64,000 nucleotides of DNA from an uncultured Shewanella sp. (GTDB lineage: Bacteria > Pseudomonadota > Gammaproteobacteria > Enterobacterales > Shewanellaceae), in assembly GCF_947495455.1 (NCBI RefSeq), contig NZ_CANLZC010000014.1:1-64000 (forward strand). The letters are read 5' to 3'. Below, piece after piece: positions 1-7,691 of this stretch. Both the position numbers and the translations under genes were made by a program. The notes below the pieces were generated by a model. That model was not told where the DNA came from, made no database searches, and worked only from the letters and a program-made list of their open reading frames with translations. Numbering within the stretch: position 1 is the first letter of the stretch; each line of letters opens with the position of its first letter.

Positions 1-36
1 GAACGTATGGATAAGCTGTTAAAAGAAGTTGCTTAA
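1..36 (+). CDS. C-terminal end of an unidentified protein (partial)
   Basis: Frame 1 is open from the window edge and ends ERMDKLLKEVA followed by TAA at 34-36. Only eleven residues are visible, charged and helix-like, so no family can be named. It is called coding only because the composition looks like a normal protein C-terminus. The next coding signal on this strand begins about 60 bases later. Confidence 0.35.
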   Translation, partial: ERMDKLLKEVA

Positions 37-97
37 CGAACTTAACTAGGGTGACCGAATTCAGTTGACCAGGTCAGGCTAAGCTGTCCCTCTTTTA

Positions 98-559
98 GTG
101 ATGATGTTGATATTTTTTTTACTCCAGCCTTGGGCACGCAAACTTCGGTCACGCAAACTTTGGTAACGCAGGATTCAAAGCAGCAATGGAGCCGTTCAAA
201 TGAGGCATGCCAAGTGCCACAGACATTGAATGGGCTAAAGATTATGTTTGTCAGTGATGAGTCTTATACGCCACAACACCCTTATGGCAATATTATATCG
301 GAAATCGCTTTTGCCAAAAAAAAGCCTGACTTTTATAGATCTAAAAAGTCATACTTCTTTGATTGGAAACTATATTTATAAAAAAATGACTCAAAATGTG
401 GGGTATTTAGAAGGTGTCGATATGATTGGGGGAAATGCAGTGGGTTATACATTAACTTTTGTCTGTAAAAATAAGGATGAAGGGCGTTATATTTTTGCTC
501 AAAAGAGTGAAGGTCATGATATTAAACAAATTACAGGCGTTTATTATATTATTCCATAG
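98..559 (+). pseudogene. Small, probably secreted protein disrupted by frameshifts
   Basis: Coding-like sequence is spread over two frames. One frame opens near 98-103 with a signal-peptide-like start (MMLIFFLLQPWA) and soon stops. Frame 1 then reads through 130-381 (containing NGLKIMFVSDESY and PYGNIISEIAFAKK), and from about 320 the other frame gives a better continuation (SLTFIDLKSHTSLIGNYIYK ... YLEGVDMIGGNAVGYTL) to a stop at 557-559. The switch falls on a run of eight A at 316-323; removing one A joins the frames into one protein of about 140 residues. The first switch near 130 lies in a short direct repeat (ACGCAAACTT). No family was recognised. It could be a decayed gene, a phase-variable gene or a sequencing error; two separate small ORFs cannot be excluded. 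Confidence 0.4.
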
Positions 560-573
560 TGTATTTTTTTCTT

Positions 574-621
574 AAAAAAAACAAAAAAACAAAAAAACAA
601 AAAAACAAAAAAAGAAAATAT
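574..621. repeat. 8-bp tandem repeat, CAAAAAAA units
   Basis: C residues occur exactly every 8 bases at 582, 590, 598 and 606, with a G at 614, each separated by seven A. This gives about five units of an octanucleotide repeat in the gap between the broken small gene and the convergent hxpB. Such tracts are prone to slippage and are intrinsically curved. Confidence 0.85.
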
Positions 622-707
622 AAAATAAATAGAGGTAGCCATGATTAATGGCATATTTTTCACTCTCTTTTTTTGCTTCTTGATGCTAACGCTTTTTCTA
701 CTACTTT

Positions 708-1424
708 CTACTTTTTTCTATTCTTTTTCCTTAGATAATCCGCTAACTCATGCAAATTGGCTAACTGCTGGTGGGCGACTTGCCATTTGGAAAGGTGTTG
801 TTGATCAAGGGCGGGAATGGCGATGGTTTGCATATTGGCGGCGCGGGCGGCAATCAAGCCGTTAAAGGAGTCTTCAATGGCTAAACAATGATGGGGCGAT
901 ATGCCAAGATCCGTGGCGCAATTTAAATAGACTTCGGGGTGAGGTTTTCCGTGGGCTAAGTGTTCTGCGGACTTTGTTACTTCAAAGTAGTGCTTGATGT
1001 TGAGCTTAGTGAGTACGGCCTCAATCATAATGGAGGGAGATGACGATGCCAAACCGATTTTAAGCCCTTGAGATTGACAGTTATCAAGGGCTTCAATGAC
1101 ACCTTGCATGGGTTTTGCATCGTGATTAATCGCTATGATAGCTTGATTAACAATGCGCTGGGCAACAGCTTGATTATTCTCTTTTCCTTTATAGGTTTTT
1201 AAGCCATTTGTTATATCGTGATAATCTGGCCAAGGATAACGTTTATACCAGTACTCGACTAATTGATCGATCCTCAGTCCTGTGGTTTGTAAAGTGTCTT
1301 CATAGGTAATGGGCAGCCCAAGTGCGGTCATTGTCTCAAATTCGACTCGTTGCCATAAGGGTTCTGAGTCAATGAGAACACCGTCCATGTCGAAAATAAC
1401 GGCGTGAATGTCAGGAGAGTCCAT
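708..1424 (-). CDS. hxpB: HAD-family hexitol / 2-deoxyglucose-6-phosphate phosphatase
   Basis: A 238-residue haloacid-dehalogenase phosphatase that closely follows the YniC/HxpB pattern. The nucleophile motif FDMDGVLIDSEPLW has D12 and D14. Motif II is in GLASSSPS, the motif III lysine is in the GKPHPEVYL segment and the acidic motif IV is AIEDSFNG. The family dephosphorylates sugar phosphates such as 2-deoxyglucose-6-phosphate and hexitol phosphates in the cytoplasm. Compared with the E. coli protein as I remember it, there is a short insertion (TNGLKTYKGKEN, around residue 73) in the cap domain. It is monocistronic, convergent with the small broken gene and upstream of ohr on the same strand. 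The C-terminus is lysine-rich. Confidence 0.85.
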   Translation of the reverse strand: MDSPDIHAVIFDMDGVLIDSEPLWQRVEFETMTALGLPITYEDTLQTTGLRIDQLVEYWYKRYPWPDYHDITNGLKTYKGKENNQAVAQRIVNQAIIAINHDAKPMQGVIEALDNCQSQGLKIGLASSSPSIMIEAVLTKLNIKHYFEVTKSAEHLAHGKPHPEVYLNCATDLGISPHHCLAIEDSFNGLIAARAANMQTIAIPALDQQHLSKWQVAHQQLANLHELADYLRKKNRKK

Positions 1425-1530
1425 AATACACCTAAGATGAGAGTAGAATGATTACTAGCATAACCTTGTTGCAATCATTTTTCAGTAAGCTTAGTGGTAA
1501 CAAAGATAAAGCCTAAGAGCAAGCAAAGTA

Positions 1531-1556
1531 TTAGCGCCATGGTGAAATGGCGCTAA
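1531..1556 (-). terminator. Perfect hairpin downstream of ohr
   Basis: TTAGCGCCAT and ATGGCGCTAA form a perfect 10-bp stem around a six-base loop, 49 bases past the ohr stop codon. No strong T tract follows on the minus strand, so a terminator role is likely but not certain. Confidence 0.5.
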
Positions 1557-1604
1557 GAGAATGCGATCTTTTTTAAAAAGCTAATGGAGTGCCGATATTT
1601 TAGA

Positions 1605-2027
1605 TCAGATTGTTTCGCCATTTACGGTTAAACCCACATGGATATTATTGCGAGTGGCATTGGAGTATGGGCACACTTGATGAGCGGTTTTAACAAGCTT
1701 TACTGCTTGCGCTTGAGGTAGATCAAGTGTCACGGCAAGACTTGCGGTTAATGCAAATCCACCTGTGTCTTTGGCATTGATGCCAACGTCTGCTGTGACA
1801 GGGGCTTGGGTTAATGGAGTTTTGGCTTCTTTGGCAACATGTAAAATAGCATTGGAAAAACAGGCGGCATAACCGGCGGCAAACAGTTGCTCAGGATTAT
1901 TGCCAGCACCTGAGCCCCCCATTTCTTTTGGATAACTTAATGATAAAGATAATTGACCGTCACTGGTATTCACTTCGCCATTGCGGCCTGCAGATGCGGT
2001 TGCGCTAGTTTGGTATAACGTTTTCAT
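1605..2027 (-). CDS. ohr: Organic hydroperoxide resistance protein (OsmC/Ohr family)
   Basis: A thiol peroxidase that reduces organic and lipid hydroperoxides in the cytoplasm. The 140-residue length fits the Ohr branch. The two family cysteines are present, C56 in GYAACFSNAI and C119 in HQVCPYSNATRNN. The start at 2027 (MKTLYQTSAT) is preferred over an ATG at 2048 because AAGG lies 8 bases before it and Ohr proteins normally begin with MKxLY. It is probably a single-gene unit, with palindromic operator-like sites immediately upstream. The lipoxygenase encoded 0.5 kb further upstream on the same strand would generate lipid hydroperoxides, the kind of substrate Ohr removes; that functional link is inference. 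Confidence 0.9.
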   Translation of the reverse strand: MKTLYQTSATASAGRNGEVNTSDGQLSLSLSYPKEMGGSGAGNNPEQLFAAGYAACFSNAILHVAKEAKTPLTQAPVTADVGINAKDTGGFALTASLAVTLDLPQAQAVKLVKTAHQVCPYSNATRNNIHVGLTVNGETI

Positions 2028-2088
2028 AATAGGAGCCTTAATTGTCATTAATTTGGGGAGTGCTTAACAACTTGAATGGGAATTTAAG

Positions 2089-2165
2089 TTGTGCACAATT
2101 TATCTTGTGTTCACTATAACGCGACACAGGGATATTGGCAACTATATTGTGCGCAATTTAAATTG
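2089..2165 (-). promoter_or_regulatory. Palindromic operator candidates upstream of ohr
   Basis: Three palindromes lie 62-138 bases upstream of the ohr start: TTGTGCACAA (2089-2098), the near-palindrome ATTGTGCGCAAT (2146-2157) and the perfect CAATTTAAATTG (2154-2165). The first two share TTGTGCxCAA with the same AATTT on one side. ohr genes are commonly repressed by the MarR-type regulator OhrR, which binds AT-rich palindromes of this kind; no ohrR gene is in the window. Confidence 0.5.
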
Positions 2166-2204
2166 AAAGAGGTGAGAGCTTAGCGATATCAATAAGAAAT
2201 TTAT

Positions 2205-2473
2205 CTATCCCCGTGATACCTGAAGATGCATGTTTTCAGAGCCTGTAAAAGTGCCTAATTCAAGGCGTATTATTGCAAGAATGCTTATTGCCTTTTAAGA
2301 TGATACAACGCAGAAGTCGGTGCTTTTACAGACTCCCAAAGGGCTGGTTTAAAAGCCTTTTATACTGCGTTACTGAACATCAGCTTAGAATGACTAGGCA
2401 CGCTGTTCAAAGCCTTGTCTAAAAGGCTTTTCATTCCAGCTGAATTCTGCATCTTCAAGTATCACGGGTATAG
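2205..2473. repeat. MITE-like element, copy 1 (about 269 bp)
   Basis: Flanked by imperfect 26-bp terminal inverted repeats (core CCCGTGATACTTGAAGAT) with no coding capacity. It has sub-terminal inverted segments related to CTGTAAAAGTGCC. The whole sequence recurs at 39685-39952 in reverse complement with scattered substitutions, showing that it is a dispersed element. It fills most of the gap between ohr and the lipoxygenase gene; the target duplication may be just TA. Confidence 0.85.
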
Positions 2474-2506
2474 TATGTTGTTATAATTGATATTTATTTT
2501 TTAATG

Positions 2507-4462
2507 TTAAATATTGATGCTGCAAGGGATCGTACTGGGCAACAAGTAATCATAAGGTTCGCTGTCGGGATAATAAGATTGACGAGCTATAATCGCCGTC
2601 TTAATGTCGTTTTCTATTCGCAATAATTGATTTTGAAATTGGGTTAACGGTCCATTGGCTTCGGTGATTTTTTTGTCTTTAAACCAAGCTTTGTAAGGAA
2701 AATGTTTGTCTTTGTATTCTCCCAATTTGCGATAGTGAATAGAGCCTAATAGGGTTAACATCATTTGTTGTTCTAGTGCAATAACAATAGGTGGAAGGGT
2801 CTTTAACCAAGCGATTTCATCATTAGCAGAGGAGGGCGGCTTATCCCATAATGCCCCTGATATGATCGGTGAAAATGACATTAAATTACGCTGAGGAAAA
2901 TTAATGGCCGCATGTTGAGCGCTGCAGGTGAAGATTATCATGGTTAATACTTCAGAGAGAATATGGCGGTTGGTTAAGGTGGGAATATTGTGAATTTTGC
3001 CTAAAGACAGTACCTCGTTGTGCCAAGCTTGTATTTCACTGTCTGCAAGCACCTCATCATCACTTTCATAATATAGATAAACATAATTCTCACTCCATTG
3101 TGCAATGGCGTGCCAAATTTTGAGCCCATCATCACGGTAGGGAAAACAAGGAAGAATTTGCGGATCAAAGATACCGCGGCGACTTAATTCGTTTGGTAAA
3201 TAGGAGCCTGAAAAATCAAACGACAATCGATTTTTGACAGCAGCTTGTTGTGAAGCAGTAATTTGGCCTGCAAAAATATTGGCGATGGGCCCATGGGCGG
3301 CCATTAAATTTGATTCTAATTCAGCATTAATGAACAAGGTGCCTTCAAAGTGAGGTAATAATAAGCGGTTAATGGGGTGACAAAAGGGTAATTGTCTATG
3401 GGTTGCAATGGCGAAAGCTTCTGCTATGAGATGAGTACGGCCAAGATGTAAGATAAGCTCATGATAGTTGGCGTCAGCATAATTGACGCAGTTTTTAGCA
3501 TATTGCCAAAGGTAGTCGGTTTCATCATGGCAAGGAGGAGTGAATATGGGGCCGTTTGTAGGATCTTGTGTTAATTGAATAGCAATGGGTATAAAGTGCT
3601 GTCTGTTCATATTTAACATAAAGGCGGCAATGGGGGCGCTGAGGCTTTTTTTACGACTTTGAAAAGCGCCTGTTTGCTCAGTGAGATCATCGAGTGATTT
3701 GTAGTCAATAATAAAAATACGCTGATCTTCTAATGCTTTTTCTAGATTATCATGACCAATAAACAAGTGTTTAACCATGTCATTAGACAGTGGAAAGTGT
3801 GAAGGCAGCTGAGTAACATTCTTCAGCAACATAGGATTAGGGCCTGCTAGCCTAAGATTGGCAAAACTTTGGTCTTCTTTTATTTTGCTCGCAATACGCG
3901 GCAGCTTTAAGGTTTTAAACAGCTGTTGGTAGTGTTCAGTAGACAGTTCTGAATCTATGGTGGCTTTTTCTAATTGCTTTAGAATACGATCAATCTGTTT
4001 AATGTTATTTTGTACTTCTGGCCAAGCGATGTTTTCAACGTCCTCCATAAGGCTTTTTCTATTAAATTCAGTGTGGTGTATTAGGTGCATAAAGGTATGC
4101 CACAGTGAATGATGATGGGGGGATTGGTGTAATTTCAAATGCTCGATAATGGGTTGTATTTTTTGATAACTGGTTTTTAGTGTCGTCAGATCTATGTTCG
4201 ACTGAGAGTTGTGGGTAAAGTCTTCCATGACAACTAAAAAATTATTGATTACTTCAGATAATGTAATACAAATTAAGCTTTTCCATTCTTGTGTGGGAAG
4301 CTCTTCTTCATCAAGTTGGCTCACTAACGGCACTCCCATTAAATTGGCCGAATGTATGTTCCACTGATAACACTGTCTTTGTTGCTCTAAAAAACGATTG
4401 CGTTCATTTTTTTGGGTTGTTGAAGCATGTTGAGGCAAAATGGGAGTATGACTATCCATCAT
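2507..4462 (-). CDS. Bacterial lipoxygenase (non-haem iron fatty-acid dioxygenase)
   Basis: A 651-residue protein with the full lipoxygenase iron-site signature. H339 and H344 are in HLGRTH followed by the helix AEAFAIATHRQL and HPINRLLLPHF, H517 and N521 are in CSAQHAAINFPQ, and the terminal residue is isoleucine I651 (ending CSINI). The substrate-channel motif RLAGPNP is at about 204-210. Lipoxygenases insert O2 into polyunsaturated fatty acids to give hydroperoxides. No signal peptide is visible (start MMDSHTPILP), so unlike the secreted Pseudomonas enzyme it is predicted to be cytoplasmic. The first 190 residues resemble no domain I recognise and there is no PLAT domain. Marine Shewanella often make polyunsaturated fatty acids, which would supply substrate; that link is inferred. 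It is a single gene, followed by a MITE and ohr. Confidence 0.9.
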   Translation of the reverse strand: MMDSHTPILPQHASTTQKNERNRFLEQQRQCYQWNIHSANLMGVPLVSQLDEEELPTQEWKSLICITLSEVINNFLVVMEDFTHNSQSNIDLTTLKTSYQKIQPIIEHLKLHQSPHHHSLWHTFMHLIHHTEFNRKSLMEDVENIAWPEVQNNIKQIDRILKQLEKATIDSELSTEHYQQLFKTLKLPRIASKIKEDQSFANLRLAGPNPMLLKNVTQLPSHFPLSNDMVKHLFIGHDNLEKALEDQRIFIIDYKSLDDLTEQTGAFQSRKKSLSAPIAAFMLNMNRQHFIPIAIQLTQDPTNGPIFTPPCHDETDYLWQYAKNCVNYADANYHELILHLGRTHLIAEAFAIATHRQLPFCHPINRLLLPHFEGTLFINAELESNLMAAHGPIANIFAGQITASQQAAVKNRLSFDFSGSYLPNELSRRGIFDPQILPCFPYRDDGLKIWHAIAQWSENYVYLYYESDDEVLADSEIQAWHNEVLSLGKIHNIPTLTNRHILSEVLTMIIFTCSAQHAAINFPQRNLMSFSPIISGALWDKPPSSANDEIAWLKTLPPIVIALEQQMMLTLLGSIHYRKLGEYKDKHFPYKAWFKDKKITEANGPLTQFQNQLLRIENDIKTAIIARQSYYPDSEPYDYLLPSTIPCSINI

Positions 4463-4614
4463 GATGAGTCTTTATGTGTTCGACCTAATGATTAAAGTAA
4501 AGATCTATCCTTGTAATAATTCAAGATGATTGTTTTTGTGTGGGCCAAAAGAGCGTCATTCAAGGCGCGTTTTTTGATGGCGATCTCAGTGGTATTGCCA
4601 TCATTTGTTGCTGA

Positions 4615-5106
4615 TTATTTTAACACAGAGAGTAAGTCGAGTAGTTTGACATCAAATTCATTTTTAACCGTTTTACTCACAGCATGACTCGTGTATTCAA
4701 AGGTAAAGTGTTTGGCTTGTAATATTTCAATCAGTGATTGGTAATGTTGCACCGATTTCGCTGCAAAGGTGAGAAAGTAATCCACTTCTCCTAAGACGGC
4801 TTTTATTTCGACCACTTCCGGCATTGCCAGTATGGTTTTTAAAAAACGTTCTCTTTCAGTGGGAAAGAAATCAATAAAGGCGAATTCGACAATAAAATAG
4901 TTAATATCTGCTAAGCGATCGTAGTCTATTTGAGCATGGTAAGATTTAATAAAACCTTTATCTTCTAATTTTTTTTGCCTTTGAGAGCAAGGGGTATCCG
5001 ATAAGCCAACCGCATCGGCGAGTTTGACTTTCGTCATTCTACCTTCTTGTTTTAATTCTGATAATATTTTCAGATCGTATCGATCAAGTTTGGTATTTTT
5101 GGCCAT
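4615..5106 (-). CDS. Lrp/AsnC-family transcriptional regulator
   Basis: A 163-residue regulator. The N-terminal winged helix-turn-helix (residues 7-60, with KLADAVGLSDTPCSQRQKKL as recognition region) is followed by a RAM/AsnC effector domain (about 65-155, with VVEIKAVLGEVDYFLTF). Proteins of this family bind amino acids and act on amino-acid metabolism genes. It is divergent from dgcA with 215 bases between them, and that gap holds palindromes suited to a dimeric regulator, so it probably controls the D-glutamate genes and itself. Known dgc loci use a LysR-type regulator, so this arrangement is different. Which amino acid it senses cannot be read from the sequence. Confidence 0.85.
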   Translation of the reverse strand: MAKNTKLDRYDLKILSELKQEGRMTKVKLADAVGLSDTPCSQRQKKLEDKGFIKSYHAQIDYDRLADINYFIVEFAFIDFFPTERERFLKTILAMPEVVEIKAVLGEVDYFLTFAAKSVQHYQSLIEILQAKHFTFEYTSHAVSKTVKNEFDVKLLDLLSVLK

Positions 5107-5172
5107 AAGGCGATATGCGCTCTCTTTTTTATAGACGAATCAATCGTTCTATTGACTTTTATTGCACAAAGC

Positions 5173-5258
5173 AAGGGAAATTCCCTTTATTTTTACAAAA
5201 AATTGCGGGAATACCTAGAATATAAGTGTCAGTTTGTGGATTTTATGGGTAAATCCCT
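5173..5258. promoter_or_regulatory. Palindromic operator candidates between the Lrp-type regulator and dgcA
   Basis: AAGGGAAATTCCCTT (5173-5187) is a perfect palindrome around a central A. A shorter related site, GGGTAAATCCC, follows at about 5247-5257, roughly seven helical turns away. Both carry a GGG...CCC core around an AT centre, as Lrp/AsnC sites often do. They lie in the shared upstream region of the two divergent genes. Confidence 0.5.
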
Positions 5259-5321
5259 TGCTAACATAAATATATTCTTTAGATGTGATTGAGCCCATTC
5301 GGGTGTCGACTAAAAGGAAAT

Positions 5322-6317
5322 ATGATTGTGCAATTACAAATGTATTCTGAAAAATGGGCGCTAGATACGCCATTTGTTATCTCTCGAGAAAAAACCACTT
5401 GCCAAGAAGTCTTAGTGGTTGAGGCGACTGACGGGCAGTTCACGGGTTTTGGTGAGTCATCTCCTACGGCGCGTTATGGTGAGTCAATTCGATCTGTGAT
5501 GTCACAATTTGCGGCAGTGCAAAAAAGGTTGAAAGACGATCCTCAATTAGTGTTGACGCCTCAGAGCTTACAGACCTTGCTGAGGCCGGGTGCGGCAAGA
5601 AATGCGATTGATTGTGCTTTATGGGATTTAATCAGTAAACAGCAAAATAAGCCTGTTTGGCAACAATTTGGCATGACAGAACCTCAGCCAGTAGACACTG
5701 TTTTTACTATTAGTTTAGGCAGGCCTCAAGACATGGCTTTTGCGGCTAAAAAAGCGCAAGGGCATGAGGTGCTTAAATTAAAGTTTGGAGGAGTAGGGGA
5801 TGTGGAAAGAATCGCTGCTATTCGGGATGCATTACCGGATCAACGACTCATTATTGATGCCAATGAAGCCTGGAAACCAAGTGATGTGGAAGTGTTTTTG
5901 GATGTCATGCATGAACATAATGTAGAAATGGTCGAACAACCTTTACCTGCAGGTCAAGATGCGCTTTTAGCGAGCATTGAACACCCTATGACAATATGTG
6001 CTGACGAGTCATGTCATACCAGCCGTGATCTCGATGGGTTAGTGGGTAAATATGACATGGTGAATATTAAGCTTGATAAAACCGGTGGCATCACTGAAGC
6101 AATGCAGTTACTTCAAAAAGCGAAGGAAATGAATTTTGAAGTCATGGTGGGCTGTATGGTGGGAACTTCGCTTGCGATGGCACCGGGCTTACTGATCGCT
6201 CAACATACTAAATATGTCGATCTTGATGGTCCTTTATTGATGGGGCGAGATCGTGACAATGCATTGAAATATAAAGAAGGCTTAGTGTATCCCTCTCACC
6301 AAGGATTATGGGGTTAG
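5322..6317 (+). CDS. dgcA: Enolase-superfamily racemase, probable N-acetyl-D-glutamate racemase
   Basis: A 331-residue member of the muconate-lactonising/dipeptide-epimerase branch of the enolase superfamily. Catalytic lysines are K152 and K154 in LKLKFGG and K250 in NIKLDKTGG. Metal ligands are D179 (IIDANEAW), E205 (VEQPLP) and D228 (CADES), and D302 is in LDGPLLMGRD. Immediate pairing with a DUF1611 gene matches the DgcA-DgcN D-glutamate pathway described in marine bacteria, where DgcA converts N-acetyl-D-glutamate to the L form. ATG 5322 is chosen because GGA precedes it closely; a TTG at 5289 would add 11 poorly conserved residues. Without the neighbour it would be annotated L-Ala-D/L-Glu epimerase, and that activity is not excluded. 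Confidence 0.8.
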   Translation: MIVQLQMYSEKWALDTPFVISREKTTCQEVLVVEATDGQFTGFGESSPTARYGESIRSVMSQFAAVQKRLKDDPQLVLTPQSLQTLLRPGAARNAIDCALWDLISKQQNKPVWQQFGMTEPQPVDTVFTISLGRPQDMAFAAKKAQGHEVLKLKFGGVGDVERIAAIRDALPDQRLIIDANEAWKPSDVEVFLDVMHEHNVEMVEQPLPAGQDALLASIEHPMTICADESCHTSRDLDGLVGKYDMVNIKLDKTGGITEAMQLLQKAKEMNFEVMVGCMVGTSLAMAPGLLIAQHTKYVDLDGPLLMGRDRDNALKYKEGLVYPSHQGLWG

Positions 6318-6401
6318 CAGAATTTAACATGTGAGGAAATCTTTCGCTAAAGATTATGATTTAAATTTAAAGAGCGTGATTTAGCATTTGAGGAAAGCAG
6401 T

Positions 6402-7397
6402 ATGAATATCAAGAAACCTTATTTACTTTTTTTAGGTGACGGTGAGTTTGCTAAAACGGCGCAAGGGATTTGTCATTGGCGGCCTCAAGATTGTGTCGCA
6501 CAATTTCGCCTAGAAGGGTGTCAAGTGGATTTGGGCTTGCCCGAAGTGTCTATGAAAGAGGCCGCGGAGCGAGGTGCTAAGACGCTTGTGATTGGGGTCG
6601 CTCCTCATGGTGGGTTATTAAAAGACAGCTGGTTACCCCATTTAAAAGCGGCATTAGAAGCAGGAATGGATATTGCTGCTGGTTTACATACTAAAGTTGC
6701 GGATATTGATGTGTTGCAAACGGCGGCCAATAATTATGGGCGACAAATTTTAGATATTCGCCACCCCAGAAAGAGCTTTGAAGTAGGTGATGGCAAAAAA
6801 CGTAGCGGTAAACGTTTACTTGCAGTGGGAACCGATTGCAATGTGGGTAAGATGTTTACGACTTTGGCCATTGAAAAAGAAATGCATCAGCGAGGCATGG
6901 ATGCAACCTTTAGAGCAACAGGGCAAACCGGCATTTTTATTGCGGGTAAAGGCGCGGCTGTGGATGCGGTTATCTCAGATTTTATTTCAGGGGCGGCGGA
7001 GTCATTATCACCTGATAATCATGACAATCATTGGGATTTAATTGAAGGGCAAGGCTCTTTACATAATCCGTCCTATGCTGGAGTGAGTCTTGGATTACTT
7101 CATGGAAGTCAGCCAGATGCGATAGTGCTTTGTCATGACCCACTTCGAAAGCACGTGGTTGATCTTGAGCATTATCCTATCCCTGGATTACAAGATGCCA
7201 TTGATACCGCTTTAAAGGCGGCGAAATTGACTAATTCGAACGTACAATGTGTGGGCGTGTGTGTGAATACTTCGAAAATGACAGCGATCGAAGCTGAAGC
7301 TGTGATAGCGAAGATCAGCCAAGAAGTGGATTTACCTTGTGTGGATCCGGTTCGTACGGGCGTGGGGGTGATTGTCGATAAATTGGCGACATTGTAA
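6402..7397 (+). CDS. dgcN: DUF1611 P-loop protein, probable D-glutamate N-acetyltransferase
   Basis: A 331-residue DUF1611 protein with an N-terminal alpha/beta domain (1-130) and a C-terminal P-loop-like domain. The nucleotide or CoA-binding motif GTDCNVGKMFTT is at 143-154, followed by RATGQTG and EGQGSLHNPSYAG. DUF1611 proteins next to a DgcA-type racemase act as D-glutamate-specific N-acetyltransferases: D-Glu is acetylated, racemised by DgcA and fed into arginine or glutamate metabolism. The gene follows dgcA by 84 bases on the same strand, with GAGGAAAG before the ATG, and is probably cotranscribed with it. A small hairpin (AATCTTT/AAAGATT, 6339-6356) lies in the gap. Assignment rests on family and context. 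Confidence 0.8.
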   Translation: MNIKKPYLLFLGDGEFAKTAQGICHWRPQDCVAQFRLEGCQVDLGLPEVSMKEAAERGAKTLVIGVAPHGGLLKDSWLPHLKAALEAGMDIAAGLHTKVADIDVLQTAANNYGRQILDIRHPRKSFEVGDGKKRSGKRLLAVGTDCNVGKMFTTLAIEKEMHQRGMDATFRATGQTGIFIAGKGAAVDAVISDFISGAAESLSPDNHDNHWDLIEGQGSLHNPSYAGVSLGLLHGSQPDAIVLCHDPLRKHVVDLEHYPIPGLQDAIDTALKAAKLTNSNVQCVGVCVNTSKMTAIEAEAVIAKISQEVDLPCVDPVRTGVGVIVDKLATL

Positions 7398-7406
7398 CGT
7401 AAATCT

Positions 7407-7434
7407 GGGTAGGGGCTTCTCTTACCCATTTTTC
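7407..7434 (+). terminator. Weak terminator candidate after dgcN
   Basis: GGGTA and TACCC, with a short mismatched extension, flank an 11-base loop and are followed by ATTTTTC, ten bases past the dgcN stop. The stem is only about 5 bp. The remaining gap to 7691 shows no gene. Confidence 0.35.
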
Positions 7435-7691
7435 ATTTCATTTTTTAGTTCATTTTTCATCGCATTTTCATTGGATTTTCATCTTTCTGTCATAACCCCT
7501 TTCTAGTTTATTCAGTCAGTATAAGCCTTTTGACTGAGTGTTTTTTAAGTGTGGCTTTGTATAATCGAGCTCATTTAATCAGTAAGTGTTAATTTAGCCC
7601 CGTCTTAACAAAAGTGCGATTCAAGCATTATTAATTTGAACATTTATTTTAATTCTTCGACAGTTGAAGAGCCAACAGGGAAGATAATTTT

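Noticed and set aside
574..621. CRISPR-like periodic repeat
   Set aside because: Period is only 8 bases with no spacers; it is a simple tandem repeat.
641..865. Hydrophobic open frame at the end of hxpB
   Set aside because: Most of it is antisense to hxpB; the hydrophobic start comes from a T-rich tract.
4576..4602. Hairpin GATGGCGAT...ATTGCCATC after the Lrp-type gene
   Set aside because: One mismatch and no T tract on the strand that would need it; may be a MITE trace.
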